From the NCBI GenBank assembly GCA_040391535.1, contig JBEBXQ010000001.1, positions 1 through 64,000 of the forward strand: a stretch of DNA of 64,000 nt, written 5' to 3'. Shown piece after piece: positions 51,344 to 63,200 of the stretch (its first letter is position 1; each line of letters begins with the position of its first letter). The position numbers and the translations under genes were made by a program. This DNA is from JBEBXQ01 sp040391535. Its GTDB lineage: Bacteria > Bacteroidota > Bacteroidia > Cytophagales > Spirosomataceae. The notes under the pieces were generated by a model. It did no database searches. It was given only the letters and a program-made list of their open reading frames with translations, and was not told the origin of the DNA.

Positions 51344-53848
51344 TTACTGATCAGATTTTTTATCTTCCGGAATAATAAACTCCATCGGACCGGAAACCTT
51401 TTCAGGTAATAAAGCCAGTCTAAGCACATCTTCCACGGTATCGGCATAGTGGAAAGTGAGTCCTTTGATGTAGTCCTGCGTTACCTCTTCGACATCCTTT
51501 TTATTTTTAGCACAGAGAATAATTTCCTTAACACCCGCTCTTTTGGCTGCCAGAATTTTCTCTTTGATACCGCCTACCGGCAATACTTTCCCACGTAAAG
51601 TAATTTCACCCGTCATCGCAAGAAACGGTTTCACTTTACGCTGCGTATAAATAGAGGCCATAGAGGTTAGCATGGTAACACCGGCGGATGGCCCGTCTTT
51701 GGGAACGGCCCCTGCCGGCACGTGTACATGCAGGTCGTAATGATTAAAAATCCTGTAATCGATATCAAGGTTTTCGGCATGTGCTTTGAGGTATGACAGC
51801 GCTGTAACCGCTGATTCTTTCATCACATCGCCCAACTGACCGGATAAAGTAAGCTGACCTTTCCCTCTGCTCAGGCTCGTTTCTATAAACAGGATTTCCC
51901 CGCCCACGGAAGTCCAGGCAAGCCCTGTTACAATGCCCGCAATATCATTATCCTGATACAGATCTTTATCAAAAATTTCGCTGCCCAGCAGTTTTTCAAC
52001 CTGATCCGCTTTCACCGTCCTGGCATATTCCTCTTCAACCGCGATTGATTTGGCGGCTTTCCTTATAATCTTCCCTATCTTTTGCTCCAGTAACCTGACA
52101 CCCGATTCCCTCGTATAGCCTTCAATTACTTTCAGCAAAGCCTTATCTTCAATTTTAAGATCGGTTGCAGATAAACCGTGCTCCTGCCGTTGTTTAGGCA
52201 AAAGGTATTTTTTCGCAATCTGAAGTTTTTCTTCGATGGTATAGCCTGTCATTTCGATAATCTCCATACGGTCCCGAAGAGCCGGATGAATGGTCTCCAG
52301 CGAATTGGCCGTTGCAATGAACAGTACATTGGACAAATCATACTCCACCTCCAGGTAATTATCGATAAAGGATGAATTCTGTTCGGGATCCAGTACTTCG
52401 AGCAAAGCAGAAGAAGGGTCCCCTCTGAAATCAGAGCTCACTTTATCAATTTCATCGAGTACAAACACCGGATTGGAAGTGCCGGCTTTTTTCAGATTCT
52501 GAATGATTTTGCCCGGCATAGCTCCGATGTAGGTTTTGCGGTGGCCACGGATTTCCGCCTCATCATGCACACCCCCAAGAGCCATCCGGATATATTTACG
52601 TCCCAACGCCTTTGCTACAGATTTTCCAAGGGATGTTTTACCAACCCCCGGAGGCCCGTACAGACAGAGAATAGGAGCTTTCATATTATTCTTCAGCTTC
52701 AGCACGGCCAGGTATTCGATAATTCTTTCCTTCACCTTCTCCAGACCGAAATGATCAGAATCCAGTACTTTCTGAGCTCTTTTCAGGTCAAAATTATCTT
52801 TGGAGAATTCACTCCATGGCAAATCCGTCAGTAATTCCAGATAATTGAGGGTAACCGGATACTCCGGTGCCATGGGATTAATGCGCTGCAGTTTGGCAAG
52901 CTCCTTTTCAAAATGGAAACGAACGGCTTCGGGAAAGTTCTTTTTCATGCCTTTCATGCGAAGATCCTCCATATCCCTTTCAGGGCTGTCAATGCCCAGC
53001 TCGTCATGAAGTACCTTAATCTGCTGCCGGAGGAAATAATCCCTCTGCTGCTGATCAATATCTGAGCTGGCTTTCGACTGGATTTCCCGTTTCAGTTCCA
53101 GCATTTCTATTTCACTGAGCATAAATTCCAGCAGCAGATTTGCCTGCTTACTGGCATCACGTTCTTCGAGCAGCTTTTGTTTCTCAGCGACTTCCACATT
53201 AATATTGGAAGAAAGAAAATGAATCAGAAAAACCGGACTTTCGATATTATCCATCGCAATCCGGGCTTCCTGTGGCATTTCAGGGATCAGCTTCATAATC
53301 TTGTATGCGCTATCCCGTAAAGACTGCAGCAGTGCTTTTGATTCCTTTTTACCTGAAGAAGGAAACGCATCATCAATAGCTGTGACAGAGGCAGTTATAT
53401 AAGGGTCTTCCCGAAGGATACTCTGAATCTCAAACCGCTGTCTCCCCTGAACAATAATAGTCACATTACCATTTGGTAAAGTGATCATTTTGAGGATATA
53501 AGCAACTGTCCCTACTTTATATAAGTCGTCGGCCGTAGGGTCTTCTGTCTGTGCTTTGGTTTGGGTAACTACTCCCAGAATACGCTGGTTTACATTAGAA
53601 TTACGGTAAATTTTCTTCACCAGCTTAATAGCCTTCTGGCGCACAACCGTAACCGGAATCACCATACCAGGAAACAGAACCGTTTGCCTGATCGGCAGAA
53701 TAGCAAGTTCTTCAGGTATCTCAAGAGGTTCTTCTGTACCATCAGGGCCGCCAATCGGAATAATTTCAACACTATCCAGATCAGAATCTGCCATCAGTAT
53801 ACGACTATATAAATCTGCTTTGTTATTGTTCATAAATTTATCTGCCAT
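51344..53848 (-). CDS. lon: ATP-dependent Lon protease
   Basis: Lon (834 residues) degrades damaged and regulatory proteins in the cytoplasm. It has an N-terminal substrate-binding LON domain ([20 protein letters not shown], then [12 protein letters not shown]), a coiled central region, AAA+ Walker [16 protein letters not shown] and Walker [15 protein letters not shown], and the Ser-Lys protease domain (Ser 721 in [10 protein letters not shown], Lys 764 in [12 protein letters not shown]; the 43-residue spacing equals that of E. coli). The N-terminus ([20 protein letters not shown]) is longer than in E. coli. An internal start at M6 or M18 is possible. Confidence 0.97.
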   Translation of the reverse strand: MADKFMNNNKADLYSRILMADSDLDSVEIIPIGGPDGTEEPLEIPEELAILPIRQTVLFPGMVIPVTVVRQKAIKLVKKIYRNSNVNQRILGVVTQTKAQTEDPTADDLYKVGTVAYILKMITLPNGNVTIIVQGRQRFEIQSILREDPYITASVTAIDDAFPSSGKKESKALLQSLRDSAYKIMKLIPEMPQEARIAMDNIESPVFLIHFLSSNINVEVAEKQKLLEERDASKQANLLLEFMLSEIEMLELKREIQSKASSDIDQQQRDYFLRQQIKVLHDELGIDSPERDMEDLRMKGMKKNFPEAVRFHFEKELAKLQRINPMAPEYPVTLNYLELLTDLPWSEFSKDNFDLKRAQKVLDSDHFGLEKVKERIIEYLAVLKLKNNMKAPILCLYGPPGVGKTSLGKSVAKALGRKYIRMALGGVHDEAEIRGHRKTYIGAMPGKIIQNLKKAGTSNPVFVLDEIDKVSSDFRGDPSSALLEVLDPEQNSSFIDNYLEVEYDLSNVLFIATANSLETIHPALRDRMEIIEMTGYTIEEKLQIAKKYLLPKQRQEHGLSATDLKIEDKALLKVIEGYTRESGVRLLEQKIGKIIRKAAKSIAVEEEYARTVKADQVEKLLGSEIFDKDLYQDNDIAGIVTGLAWTSVGGEILFIETSLSRGKGQLTLSGQLGDVMKESAVTALSYLKAHAENLDIDYRIFNHYDLHVHVPAGAVPKDGPSAGVTMLTSMASIYTQRKVKPFLAMTGEITLRGKVLPVGGIKEKILAAKRAGVKEIILCAKNKKDVEEVTQDYIKGLTFHYADTVEDVLRLALLPEKVSGPMEFIIPEDKKSDQ

Positions 53849-53934
53849 TATGACAGCAATATCTTAGTTAATAGCTAAACACACTATACCTGACAATAGT
53901 TAAAATGACGATAAGCATCAGAATAACCCAGGCA

Positions 53935-55251
53935 TCAGAAAAATACCTTCCAGACGTCATTAAAGATTGCAAATGCCATCAGACCCAATAAAAGTACCAT
54001 TCCTACTTTCTGTGCGTTTTCCAGAAAGGTGTCAGAGGGTTTTCTTCCGGAAATAATTTCATACAACAAAATAACAGAGTGCCCGCCATCCAGAGCCGGA
54101 ATAGGCAATGCATTCATAAATGCCAGAACCATTGAAAGCAGGCCTGTAAGGAACCAGAAACGATCCCAGTCCCAGACACCACCAAACATACGCGCTATAC
54201 CAATAGGGCCGCTCAAAGCTTTGGATGCAGAGACTTCTCCTCTGAAAATTTTTCCGAATCCCTGAACATTGGTATACACCACATTAAAGGCATTGGCTGT
54301 TCCTACTGATACGGATTCACCTAAGGTATACTCTATTTTTGTAAAATTGAGCAGGATCTCAGGATAAAACCCGATGGTTCCCTCTTCAGAAACAGTAACG
54401 TTCAAATCTTTCGGTTGTCCGTCCCGGATTACATGTAACAGTGCTTCTTTTCCTTTAAGCGAATCCAGTTTCATACGAAACGCACCAAAATCAGCTGTTT
54501 CTTCACCGTTAACCGCTGTTATCTTATCCCCGGCTTTGATTCCGGCTTTTTCTGCGACAGAACCGGCCATTAATTCCCGGACCTGAAACGGTTGAAAAAC
54601 ACGGATAAAATTATCCCTTGCACCAGGCTCGGATAACTTGTCGATATAATTATTCGGAATATCAATCTGCAATTTCTCACCGTTACGATCTATCGTATAG
54701 TAGCTGTTGGTACCCAGAAAAACATCTGAGCCCATTACTACTCTAAAATCATCATAGGATTTGCCGTTGACTTCAATAATCTTATCACCAGTCTGCAACC
54801 CGATCTCACGTCCCAGCTCACCGGCCACAATACCGTATTTGTTCACTTCTTCTCTTGACAGATATTCAGAACCATTGAAATAAGCGATACCGATAAAGAT
54901 AAGAATACCCACTACCACGTTCACAATAATCCCGCCCAGCATTACAATCAGTCTTTGCCAGGCCGGTTTGGCACGAAACTCCCACGGTTGAGGCTCTGAC
55001 TTCATCTGAGCAGTATCCATGGATTCATCAATCATTCCGGAAATCTTTACAAAACCACCGAGAGGAATAGCACCTATACCATATTCTGTTTCGCCTTTGG
55101 TAATACTCCATACTTTTGGAGGGAAGCCGATAAAATACTTTTCAACCCGCATACCAAACATCTTGGCCGCAACCAGATGTCCCAACTCATGCAACCCCAC
55201 TAAAATCGACAACCCAAGAATAAGTTGTCCTGCCATTATTAATACTTCCAT
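53935..55251 (-). CDS. rseP: Site-2 metalloprotease RseP
   Basis: This 438-residue intramembrane zinc protease cleaves membrane-bound anti-sigma factors and signal-peptide remnants. The zinc-binding HELGH (21-25) lies in the first membrane segment. Two PDZ domains follow (about 120-200 and 215-300, with LGREIGLQTGDKIIEVNGKS and AEKAGIKAGDKITAVNGEET). The third zinc-ligand region NALPIPALDGGH and two C-terminal membrane helices complete it. Length is normal. It is a single-gene unit 86 nt upstream of lon, possibly sharing a transcript. Confidence 0.95.
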   Translation of the reverse strand: MEVLIMAGQLILGLSILVGLHELGHLVAAKMFGMRVEKYFIGFPPKVWSITKGETEYGIGAIPLGGFVKISGMIDESMDTAQMKSEPQPWEFRAKPAWQRLIVMLGGIIVNVVVGILIFIGIAYFNGSEYLSREEVNKYGIVAGELGREIGLQTGDKIIEVNGKSYDDFRVVMGSDVFLGTNSYYTIDRNGEKLQIDIPNNYIDKLSEPGARDNFIRVFQPFQVRELMAGSVAEKAGIKAGDKITAVNGEETADFGAFRMKLDSLKGKEALLHVIRDGQPKDLNVTVSEEGTIGFYPEILLNFTKIEYTLGESVSVGTANAFNVVYTNVQGFGKIFRGEVSASKALSGPIGIARMFGGVWDWDRFWFLTGLLSMVLAFMNALPIPALDGGHSVILLYEIISGRKPSDTFLENAQKVGMVLLLGLMAFAIFNDVWKVFF

Positions 55252-55424
55252 GCAAATGCTTTGTAAAGAAGGTCCCTGTTATGAAATTTCAGAGAAAGAC
55301 TTCTGATAAGAATTAGTTAATTAAGAAAGACAGTACAAATCAGATACCAGCAATAAAATTTATTGTTTACTGATCAATTTGTCACTTTTATACTGACAAT
55401 ATTACGGAGCTGTTAAATCAGGCC

Positions 55425-55754
55425 TCAGGCTTCTCCGCCGGGGCCGCCAAAATTAACAGGGAAATTAAATCCATTACCATTATCTGTTTTCTCCTGAATA
55501 ACACCGTGTATTTCTTCATATTTTTCAATATTCTCATGAAGTGCCAGCAAAAGTCTTTTGGCATGTTCTGGTGTCACAATTACGCGGGCTTTTACTTTCG
55601 CTTTAGGGACACCCGGCAATAACCGGATAAAATCAAGTACGAATTCAGTATTGGAATGAGCTATAAGGGCAAGATTGGAATAAACCCCCTCAGCCATTTC
55701 CTCCGAGATTTCAACATTTATCTGCTGGTCGCCTTCGTTTGCCTTTTTTGACAT
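55425..55754 (-). CDS. DUF3467 family protein
   Basis: This 109-residue cytoplasmic protein has the DUF3467 pattern: INVEISEEMAEGVYSNLALI, then AHSNTEFVLDFIRLLPG, and ARVIVTPEHAKRLLLALHEN. The C-terminus is Gly/Asn rich (NGNGFNFPVNFGGPGGEA). The function of the family is unknown. Its regular position beside rpoC in this phylum hints at an RNA polymerase or transcription link, but that is inference. The ATG at 55754 is preferred. The frame is open to 55805, and the extra 17 residues are unconserved. The rpoC terminator lies upstream, so it has its own promoter. Confidence 0.88.
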   Translation of the reverse strand: MSKKANEGDQQINVEISEEMAEGVYSNLALIAHSNTEFVLDFIRLLPGVPKAKVKARVIVTPEHAKRLLLALHENIEKYEEIHGVIQEKTDNGNGFNFPVNFGGPGGEA

Positions 55755-55810
55755 GTGTATTAAAAGTATAGGTGATTTAACAAAACTATTATAAAAATGT
55801 AGCAAATCAT

Positions 55811-55843
55811 AAAAAAAGCGCCAGCCAATTCACTGGCCGGCGC
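55811..55843 (-). terminator. rpoBC operon terminator
   Basis: GGCGC (55843-55839) pairs with GCGCC (55822-55818), and TGGC/GCCA extends the stem after one mismatch. A 6-nt loop separates the arms. On the minus strand seven T residues follow (55817-55811). It lies 22 nt after the rpoC stop. Confidence 0.85.
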
Positions 55844-55864
55844 TTTTTTCAAAATGATTTATCC

Positions 55865-58800
55865 TTAAAGAAGCTCTTTCTTTTTAGAACGGATGCTTCG
55901 CTCTTTGGATTCAACCAAAGCATCGAATTCATCTCTTGAGCCCACGATAATATCCTGGTATTTTTTCATACCGGTACCGGCAGGGATCAGGTGACCTACG
56001 ATAACGTTCTCCTTCAGACCTTGCAGTTCATCACGTTTACCACGGACGGCTGCTTCACTCAGTACTTTCGTTGTTTCCTGGAATGAGGCTGCTGAAACGA
56101 AACTTTCGGTTCCTAATGATGCCTGGGTAATACCCATCAGTGTTGGTTTAGCAACCGCCGCCTGGGCATCCCTTGCTGTAACCAGTTTCAGGTCACGGCG
56201 TTTCAGGCCTGAATTCTCATCACGCAGACGGCGCATTGAAATAATCATACCCGGACGCAGCGTTTCTGATGCACCGGCATCCACTACTACTTTCATATCC
56301 AGAATCTTGTCGTTTTCCTCACGGAATACCCAACGATCTACTGGTTGCATTTCAAGGAAATTGGTATCTCCTGCATCAAGAATCTCAACTTTCTGCATCA
56401 TCTGGCGTACGATACACTCGATGTGCTTATCATTGATTTTCACCCCTTGCAACCTGTATACCTCCTGAATCTCATTTACCAGGTACTCCTGCACAGCAGT
56501 AGGTCCTTTGATGTTCAGGATATCTGCAGGTGTGATAGCTCCGTCAGAAAGCGGATTTCCGGCTCTCACGAAATCACCATCCTGAACCAGAATGTGTTTT
56601 GAAAGGGCTACCATATAGCGACGCTGGGTTCCATCTCTTGATTCGATCAGAATTTCACGGTTACCTCGTTTTACACCACCATAACTTACCACACCGTCGA
56701 TTTCACTCACGGTTGCCGGGTTGGATGGGTTACGTGCCTCGAATAATTCTGTTACCCTTGGAAGACCTCCGGTAATATCACGGGATTTACCTACAACCCT
56801 CGGAATTTTCGCCAATGGCTGACCTGGTTTCACTTTTGCTCCGTTTTTCACAACCAGACGTGAACCAACAGGAAGGTTATAGAACTTCTCGGTACGGTCC
56901 TTCAGCAATGTACTCTTACCTTTCACCACTACCGCCGGATTCTTGGTCTTATCACGCGTTTCGATGATCACAGCTTCCTGGAAACCGGTTTGCTCATCGT
57001 ATTCCTCACGGAACGTAATACCTTCTTCAATAGCATCGAATTCCACAGAACCGTCAAACTCTGAAAGAATTACGGCGTGGTATGGATCCCATGTACATAG
57101 TTCCTGACCTTTTGTAACAATATCTCCTTCCTTTACCAACAAGATAGCTCCGTAAGGAATGTTATTCGAAATCAGCAATTGTTTAGTCTCAGGATGAACG
57201 ATTTTAACCTCTCCTGAACGCCCCATCACAACGATGATCGGATCACCTTCTGCGTTGACAGAATTTACATAACGTAAGTCTTCGAATTGAATTAATCCTT
57301 CGAATTTCGCTTTGATGTTAGCATCAACGGCAATGTTGGATGCAGTACCCCCAACGTGGAAAGTACGCAGGGTAAGCTGAGTACCCGGCTCACCGATCGA
57401 CTGGGAAGCAATAACCCCGACTGACTCACCTTTATCAGCCATACGACCTGTACTCAGGCTCCGTCCGTAACATTTGGCACAAACGCCATTACGGGTTTCA
57501 CAAGTTAATACAGAACGGATTTCAACACTGTCAATACTGGTTTCATCGATTTTTGCAGCAATTTCCTCGGTAATCTCAGCACCTGTTTCAAGCAACAATT
57601 CGTTGGTCAGCGGATCAAAAACGTCGTGAACACTTACGCGTCCTAAAATACGTTCTGAAAGTGGCTCAACGATATCTTCATTGTCTTTCAGTGCTGAAAT
57701 CTGAATCCCTCTTAAAGTACCGCAATCTTCTTCTACCACAACAACATCCTGTGCCACGTCGTGAAGACGACGGGTCAGGTAACCCGCATCCGCCGTTTTC
57801 AATGCGGTATCGGCAAGTCCCTTACGGGCACCGTGTGTTGAGATAAAGTACTCAAGAACGTCAAGACCTTCCTTAAAGTTAGAAAGAATCGGGTTCTCAA
57901 TGATTTCTCCTGCTCCACCGGCAATGTTTTTCTGAGGTTTGGCCATAAGACCCCTCATTCCACCCAGCTGGCGAATCTGCTCGCGGGAACCACGGGCACC
58001 CGAGTGCATCATCATGTAGATGGAGTTAAATCCACCCTGATCAGCCTCAAGCTGTTTCATCAGCGTTTCAGTGATCCGGGAGTTTACACGGGTCCAGATA
58101 TCAATTACCTGGTTATAACGTTCGTTTTCAGTGATAAGCCCCATTAAGTAGTTGCTCCATACACCTTCAACGTCAACTTTAGCTTCTTTGATCAGCTGAT
58201 CTTTTTCGGCAGGTACCATCACGTCATTCAAGCCCATCGACAAACCTCCGCGGAATGCCATCTGGAATCCGAGTTCTTTGATTTCGTCAAGGAACTGGGC
58301 AGTACGGGCTACACCCGATACTTTGAAGATGTGACCAATGATCTGCTGAAGTTTTTTCTTGGTCAGCAATTCATTAATGAAACCAACTTCCCTGGGTACA
58401 GCCTGGTTGAACAGGATTCTGCCGGCAACGGTATCGATAATTTTAGCTTCCAGCTCTCCGGATTCGTTTCTGATCTCAAGACGGCATTTGATATTAGCGT
58501 GTTTTGAAAGTTTCCCTTCATTGATCGCTATAATCACCTCTTCAGGACCATAGAATGTTTTCCCTTCCCCTGCAATTGGCAGGGTTTCAGTACTTTTCCT
58601 TCCTTTGGTTACATAATAAAGACCCAACACCATGTCCTGAGACGGTACTGTAATAGGTGCACCGTTGGCAGGGTTGAGGATGTTGTGTGAAGAAAGCATT
58701 AACAGAGAGGCTTCCAGTACGGCTTCCTGTCCCAGGGGAACGTGAACCGCCATCTGGTCACCGTCAAAGTCAGCGTTAAACGCAGTACAAACCAGCGGGT

Positions 58801-60190
58801 GTAACTGAATCGCCTTACCTTCGATCAGCTTAGGCTGGAACGCCTGAATACCTAAACGGTGCAACGTTGGAGCACGGTTAAGCAATACAGGGTGCCCTTT
58901 CAGTACGTTTTCCAGGATATCCCAGATCACCGGATCTTTACGGTCAACGATTTTCTTCGCTGATTTTACCGTCTTAACGATACCCCTTTCAATCAGTTTA
59001 CGAATAATAAACGGTTTGAATAACTCCGCTGCCATGTCTTTGGGAAGACCGCACTCATGAAGTTTTAATTCAGGACCTACAACGATAACCGAACGACCAG
59101 AGTAATCAACCCTTTTACCCAAAAGGTTTTGACGGAAACGTCCTTGCTTTCCTTTCAGCATATCTGAAAGTGATTTCAGGGCACGGTTACCTTCAGAACG
59201 GACGGCGTTTACTTTACGGCTGTTGTCAAATAGTGAGTCAACAGCTTCCTGCAACATCCTTTTTTCGTTACGAAGGATTACTTCCGGTGCTTTGATTTCG
59301 ATCAAACGCTTCAGACGGTTGTTACGGATGATCACACGACGATATAAGTCGTTCAGATCAGATGTTGCAAAACGTCCGCCATCCAGAGGTACAAGTGGTC
59401 TTAGCTCAGGTGGAATAACCGGAACCATTCTGATCACCATCCATTCAGGACGGTTTTCGATACGGGTATTCGCATCACGGAAAGCCTCTACAACTTTCAG
59501 ACGTTTAAGAGCTTCCCCTTTACGTTGCTGAGAAGTATCAGTAGCAGCCTGGTGACGGAGGTCATAAGAAAGCTCATCCAGATGAATCCGGCTTAAAAGC
59601 ATTTCCAGTGCACTGGCACCCATTTTAGCAATAAATTTCTGCGGGTCATTATCAGGCAATTGCTGATTCTCACGCGGAAGTTTATCGATGATATCCAGAT
59701 ACTCATCCTCGGTAAGAAAATCCATGGCACTAACGCCATCGTCTTCCTTGATACCAGGCTGAATAACTACGTATCGCTCGTAATAAATAATCTGATCAAG
59801 CTTCTTGGTAGAAACACCAAGCAGATAACCAATTTTGTTGGGTAAGCTACGGAAATACCAGATGTGTGCAACAGGAACCACCAGTTCAATGTGTCCCATT
59901 CTTTCCCTGCGTACTTTTTTCTCCGTTACCTCTACACCGCAACGGTCACAGATAATCCCTTTATAACGGATTCTCTTGTATTTCCCGCAGTGGCATTCCC
60001 AGTCTTTTACCGGCCCGAAAATACGTTCACAAAACAAACCACCCATTTCTGGTTTATAGGTCCGGTAATTGATCGTTTCGGGTTGCGTAACCTCACCAAA
60101 AGAGCTCTCCAGAATCGATTCCGGAGAAGCAAGGCTAATAGTGATGCTAGTGAAATCGCTATTTAATTTTTTATTTTTCTTGAAAGACAT
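55865..60190 (-). CDS. rpoC: DNA-directed RNA polymerase subunit beta'
   Basis: Beta' (1441 residues) supplies the catalytic Mg site. The N-terminal zinc ribbon is [20 protein letters not shown]. The clamp and rudder region follows, and the absolutely conserved catalytic motif NADFDGD is at 472-478. Bridge helix and trigger loop lie in the middle, and the second zinc site has [19 protein letters not shown]. The C-terminal region ends with [13 protein letters not shown]. The length is standard for Bacteroidota. It follows rpoB by 81 nt. Confidence 0.98.
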   Translation of the reverse strand: MSFKKNKKLNSDFTSITISLASPESILESSFGEVTQPETINYRTYKPEMGGLFCERIFGPVKDWECHCGKYKRIRYKGIICDRCGVEVTEKKVRRERMGHIELVVPVAHIWYFRSLPNKIGYLLGVSTKKLDQIIYYERYVVIQPGIKEDDGVSAMDFLTEDEYLDIIDKLPRENQQLPDNDPQKFIAKMGASALEMLLSRIHLDELSYDLRHQAATDTSQQRKGEALKRLKVVEAFRDANTRIENRPEWMVIRMVPVIPPELRPLVPLDGGRFATSDLNDLYRRVIIRNNRLKRLIEIKAPEVILRNEKRMLQEAVDSLFDNSRKVNAVRSEGNRALKSLSDMLKGKQGRFRQNLLGKRVDYSGRSVIVVGPELKLHECGLPKDMAAELFKPFIIRKLIERGIVKTVKSAKKIVDRKDPVIWDILENVLKGHPVLLNRAPTLHRLGIQAFQPKLIEGKAIQLHPLVCTAFNADFDGDQMAVHVPLGQEAVLEASLLMLSSHNILNPANGAPITVPSQDMVLGLYYVTKGRKSTETLPIAGEGKTFYGPEEVIIAINEGKLSKHANIKCRLEIRNESGELEAKIIDTVAGRILFNQAVPREVGFINELLTKKKLQQIIGHIFKVSGVARTAQFLDEIKELGFQMAFRGGLSMGLNDVMVPAEKDQLIKEAKVDVEGVWSNYLMGLITENERYNQVIDIWTRVNSRITETLMKQLEADQGGFNSIYMMMHSGARGSREQIRQLGGMRGLMAKPQKNIAGGAGEIIENPILSNFKEGLDVLEYFISTHGARKGLADTALKTADAGYLTRRLHDVAQDVVVVEEDCGTLRGIQISALKDNEDIVEPLSERILGRVSVHDVFDPLTNELLLETGAEITEEIAAKIDETSIDSVEIRSVLTCETRNGVCAKCYGRSLSTGRMADKGESVGVIASQSIGEPGTQLTLRTFHVGGTASNIAVDANIKAKFEGLIQFEDLRYVNSVNAEGDPIIVVMGRSGEVKIVHPETKQLLISNNIPYGAILLVKEGDIVTKGQELCTWDPYHAVILSEFDGSVEFDAIEEGITFREEYDEQTGFQEAVIIETRDKTKNPAVVVKGKSTLLKDRTEKFYNLPVGSRLVVKNGAKVKPGQPLAKIPRVVGKSRDITGGLPRVTELFEARNPSNPATVSEIDGVVSYGGVKRGNREILIESRDGTQRRYMVALSKHILVQDGDFVRAGNPLSDGAITPADILNIKGPTAVQEYLVNEIQEVYRLQGVKINDKHIECIVRQMMQKVEILDAGDTNFLEMQPVDRWVFREENDKILDMKVVVDAGASETLRPGMIISMRRLRDENSGLKRRDLKLVTARDAQAAVAKPTLMGITQASLGTESFVSAASFQETTKVLSEAAVRGKRDELQGLKENVIVGHLIPAGTGMKKYQDIIVGSRDEFDALVESKERSIRSKKKELL

Positions 60191-60271
60191 ATCTATCAGG
60201 TGTTATCTGTTTTGTAGAAAGTCTGATTTAAAGTTTAAATGGTATCGGCCTGCTTTCCAGCGACCGGTTCA

Positions 60272-63200
60272 CTACTTAAGCGTTACTTCCAGAGCAAGAC
60301 CACGAAGTTCATGAACCAATACGTTGAATGATTCCGGGATATTCGGTTTCGGCAGGTTTTCACCTTTCACTATGGCTTCATACGCTTTGGCACGGCCAAT
60401 CACGTCATCTGACTTCACAGTCAGAATTTCCTGAAGGATATGCGATGCTCCGAAGGCCTCAAGTGCCCAAACTTCCATTTCCCCGAAACGCTGTCCACCA
60501 AACTGCGCTTTACCTCCCAGCGGTTGCTGAGTAATAAGCGAGTATGGCCCGATTGACCTTGCGTGCATTTTATCATCGACAAGGTGACCCAGTTTCAACA
60601 TATAAATCAAACCAACGGTTACCGGTTGATCAAACTGTTCTCCCGTCAGACCATTATACAAATAGGTTCTACCCCATTCCGGTAAGCCGGCATCCCTGAG
60701 TTCAGCATGTACTTCATCCTCGGTAGCTCCGTCAAAAATAGGTGTAGCATAGCGACGACCCAGTTTCAGACCGGCCCAGGCGAGAATTGTCTCATAAATC
60801 TGACCGATGTTCATCCTTGATGGTACCCCCAGAGGGTTAAGAACGATATCCATTGGCGTTCCGTCTTCCAGGAATGGCATATCTTCTTCACGTACAATAC
60901 GGGCAACAACCCCTTTGTTACCGTGACGACCCGCCATTTTATCACCCACTTTCAGTTTACGCTTTTTAGCTATATAAACTTTAGCCAGTTTAACGATACC
61001 CGCCGGAAGCTCATCTCCTACTTCAAGAGCAAAACGCTCACGTTTGAAACGGCCCATCAGTTCACTACGTGCTATCAGGTAATTGCGCACCAATTGAGTT
61101 ACCAGTTGATTGGTATGTGCATTATCTGTCCAGTTATCAGAGATTACATCACCAATTACGTTCACTTCTTCAGGAACGGAATACTGGCTTTCGTCACGAT
61201 ACGGATTGACAGCCGGGAACAAATTCTCTGCAATATTACGGGCATTGAATTTCATTCCTTTGCTGATCAGCTCATCACCGAACTTATGCTTCACACCTCC
61301 GGTAGTAGTACCGTCAAGCAGAGCCACAAGTTTTCCGATCATCAATTCACGCAGATGCGAAAGGTCACGACCATAACGCTTCAGCAATACTTTCAGATCA
61401 TCTTTATGCTTGGCTCTTTCTTCCTTGGTAGGTCTGGAGAAAAGTTTGGTATCAATGACCACCCCTTTCATGGATGGTGGTGCTTTCTTAGAAGCATCCT
61501 TCACATCACCGGCTTTATCACCAAAAATGGCACGAAGCAGCTTTTCTTCCGGAGTAGGATCAGACTCTCCTTTCGGTGTAATTTTACCGATCAGGATATC
61601 TCCTTCCTTAATTTCGGTACCAATTCTTACGATACCGTTTTCATCCAGGTTACGGACTGTTTCCTCACTTACGTTAGGAATTTCAGCAGTAAGCTCTTCT
61701 TCTCCACGTTTGGTATCACGGACTTCAAGTTCGAATTCTTCAATGTGGATAGAAGTAAAGATGTCCTCACGAACCACTCTTTCGGATATTACAATCGCAT
61801 CCTCAAAGTTATACCCCTGCCATGGCATGAATGCTACCAGCATGTTACGTCCCAAAGCAAGTTCTCCTCCCTGTGTTCCGTAACCTTCGCAAAGCGGTTC
61901 ACCTTTCGAAACTTTCTGGCCTTTCAGTACAATGGGTTGTAAGTTAAGGCAGGTATCCTGGTTAGTACGACGGAACTTAACCAAATCATACGTCTTGGTT
62001 TCACCTTCAAAACTTATCAGGATATCTTCATCGGTACGGTCATAGCGAACCACAATTTTAGTGGCGTCCACAAAATCAATCACGCCGTTTCCTTCAGCTA
62101 CTACCAACGCACGTGAATCCATAGCTACACGTTTTTCAAGACCCGTACCTACAATTGGTGCCTGAGGTCTCAATAAAGGTACAGCCTGGCGTTGCATGTT
62201 AGATCCCATCAGGGCACGGTTGGCATCATCATGCTCCAGGAATGGAATCAACGAAGCTGCGACCGATACAATCTGATTGGCTGCAATATCCATAAACGAC
62301 ACCTGAGAAGGATCTACCATCGGGAAATCACCTTCAAAACGTGTCTTGATTTTATCGACGGTGAAGTTTCCTTCCGTATCCACAGAGGCATTGGCCTGTG
62401 CAATATATTTGGAATCTTCTTCTTCGGCAGTCATATAGACAATCTCCTTGGTCAGCTTGCCTCCTTCGTCAATAATCCTGTACGGGGTTTCAATGAAGCC
62501 CATACCATTGATTTTGGCATAAACGCAAAGAGACGAGATAAGACCGATGTTCGGGCCTTCGGGTGTTTCAATGGTACAAAGACGACCGTAGTGGGTATAG
62601 TGAACGTCACGAACCTCAAAACCGGCACGCTCTCTGGACAAACCACCCGGTCCCAGTGCAGACATACGTCTTTTATGGGTAATTTCAGCCAGCGGGTTGG
62701 TCTGATCCATAAACTGAGACAACTGATTGGTACCGAAGAATGAATTAATTACGGAAGAAAGTGTTCTTGCGTTAATCAAATCAACTGGTTTGAAATCCTC
62801 ATTGTCACGAACGTTCATACGCTCTTTAATTGTTCTTGCCATACGGGCAAGACCAACGCCAAACTGCGCATAAAGCTGTTCACCAACCGTACGTACACGA
62901 CGGTTTGACAAGTGATCAATATCATCAACTACAGCTTTCGCGTTGATCAGACCGATCAGGTACTTCACAATAGAAACAATATCTCCGGTAGTCAGGACAC
63001 GCACATCAAGAGAAGTATCTGAACCCAGTTTCTTATTGATCCTGTAACGACCCACATCACCCAGGTCATAACGCTTGTCACTGAAGAACAAACTCTGAAT
63101 TACTTCACGGGCCGTCTGCTCATCAGGAGCCTCGGCGTTTCTGAGCTGACGATAAATCTGCTCAACCGCTTCTTTCTCTGAGTTGGAACTATCTTTCTGA

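Noticed and set aside
61410..61883. 157-codon plus-strand Ser-rich ORF inside rpoB
   Set aside because: Antisense shadow of the conserved beta subunit, with no supporting signal.
60923..61942. 339-codon plus-strand ORF opposite rpoB
   Set aside because: It lies entirely antisense to a highly conserved part of rpoB. Its Phe/Ser/His-rich composition is typical of a shadow frame, and it has no start context or family pattern.
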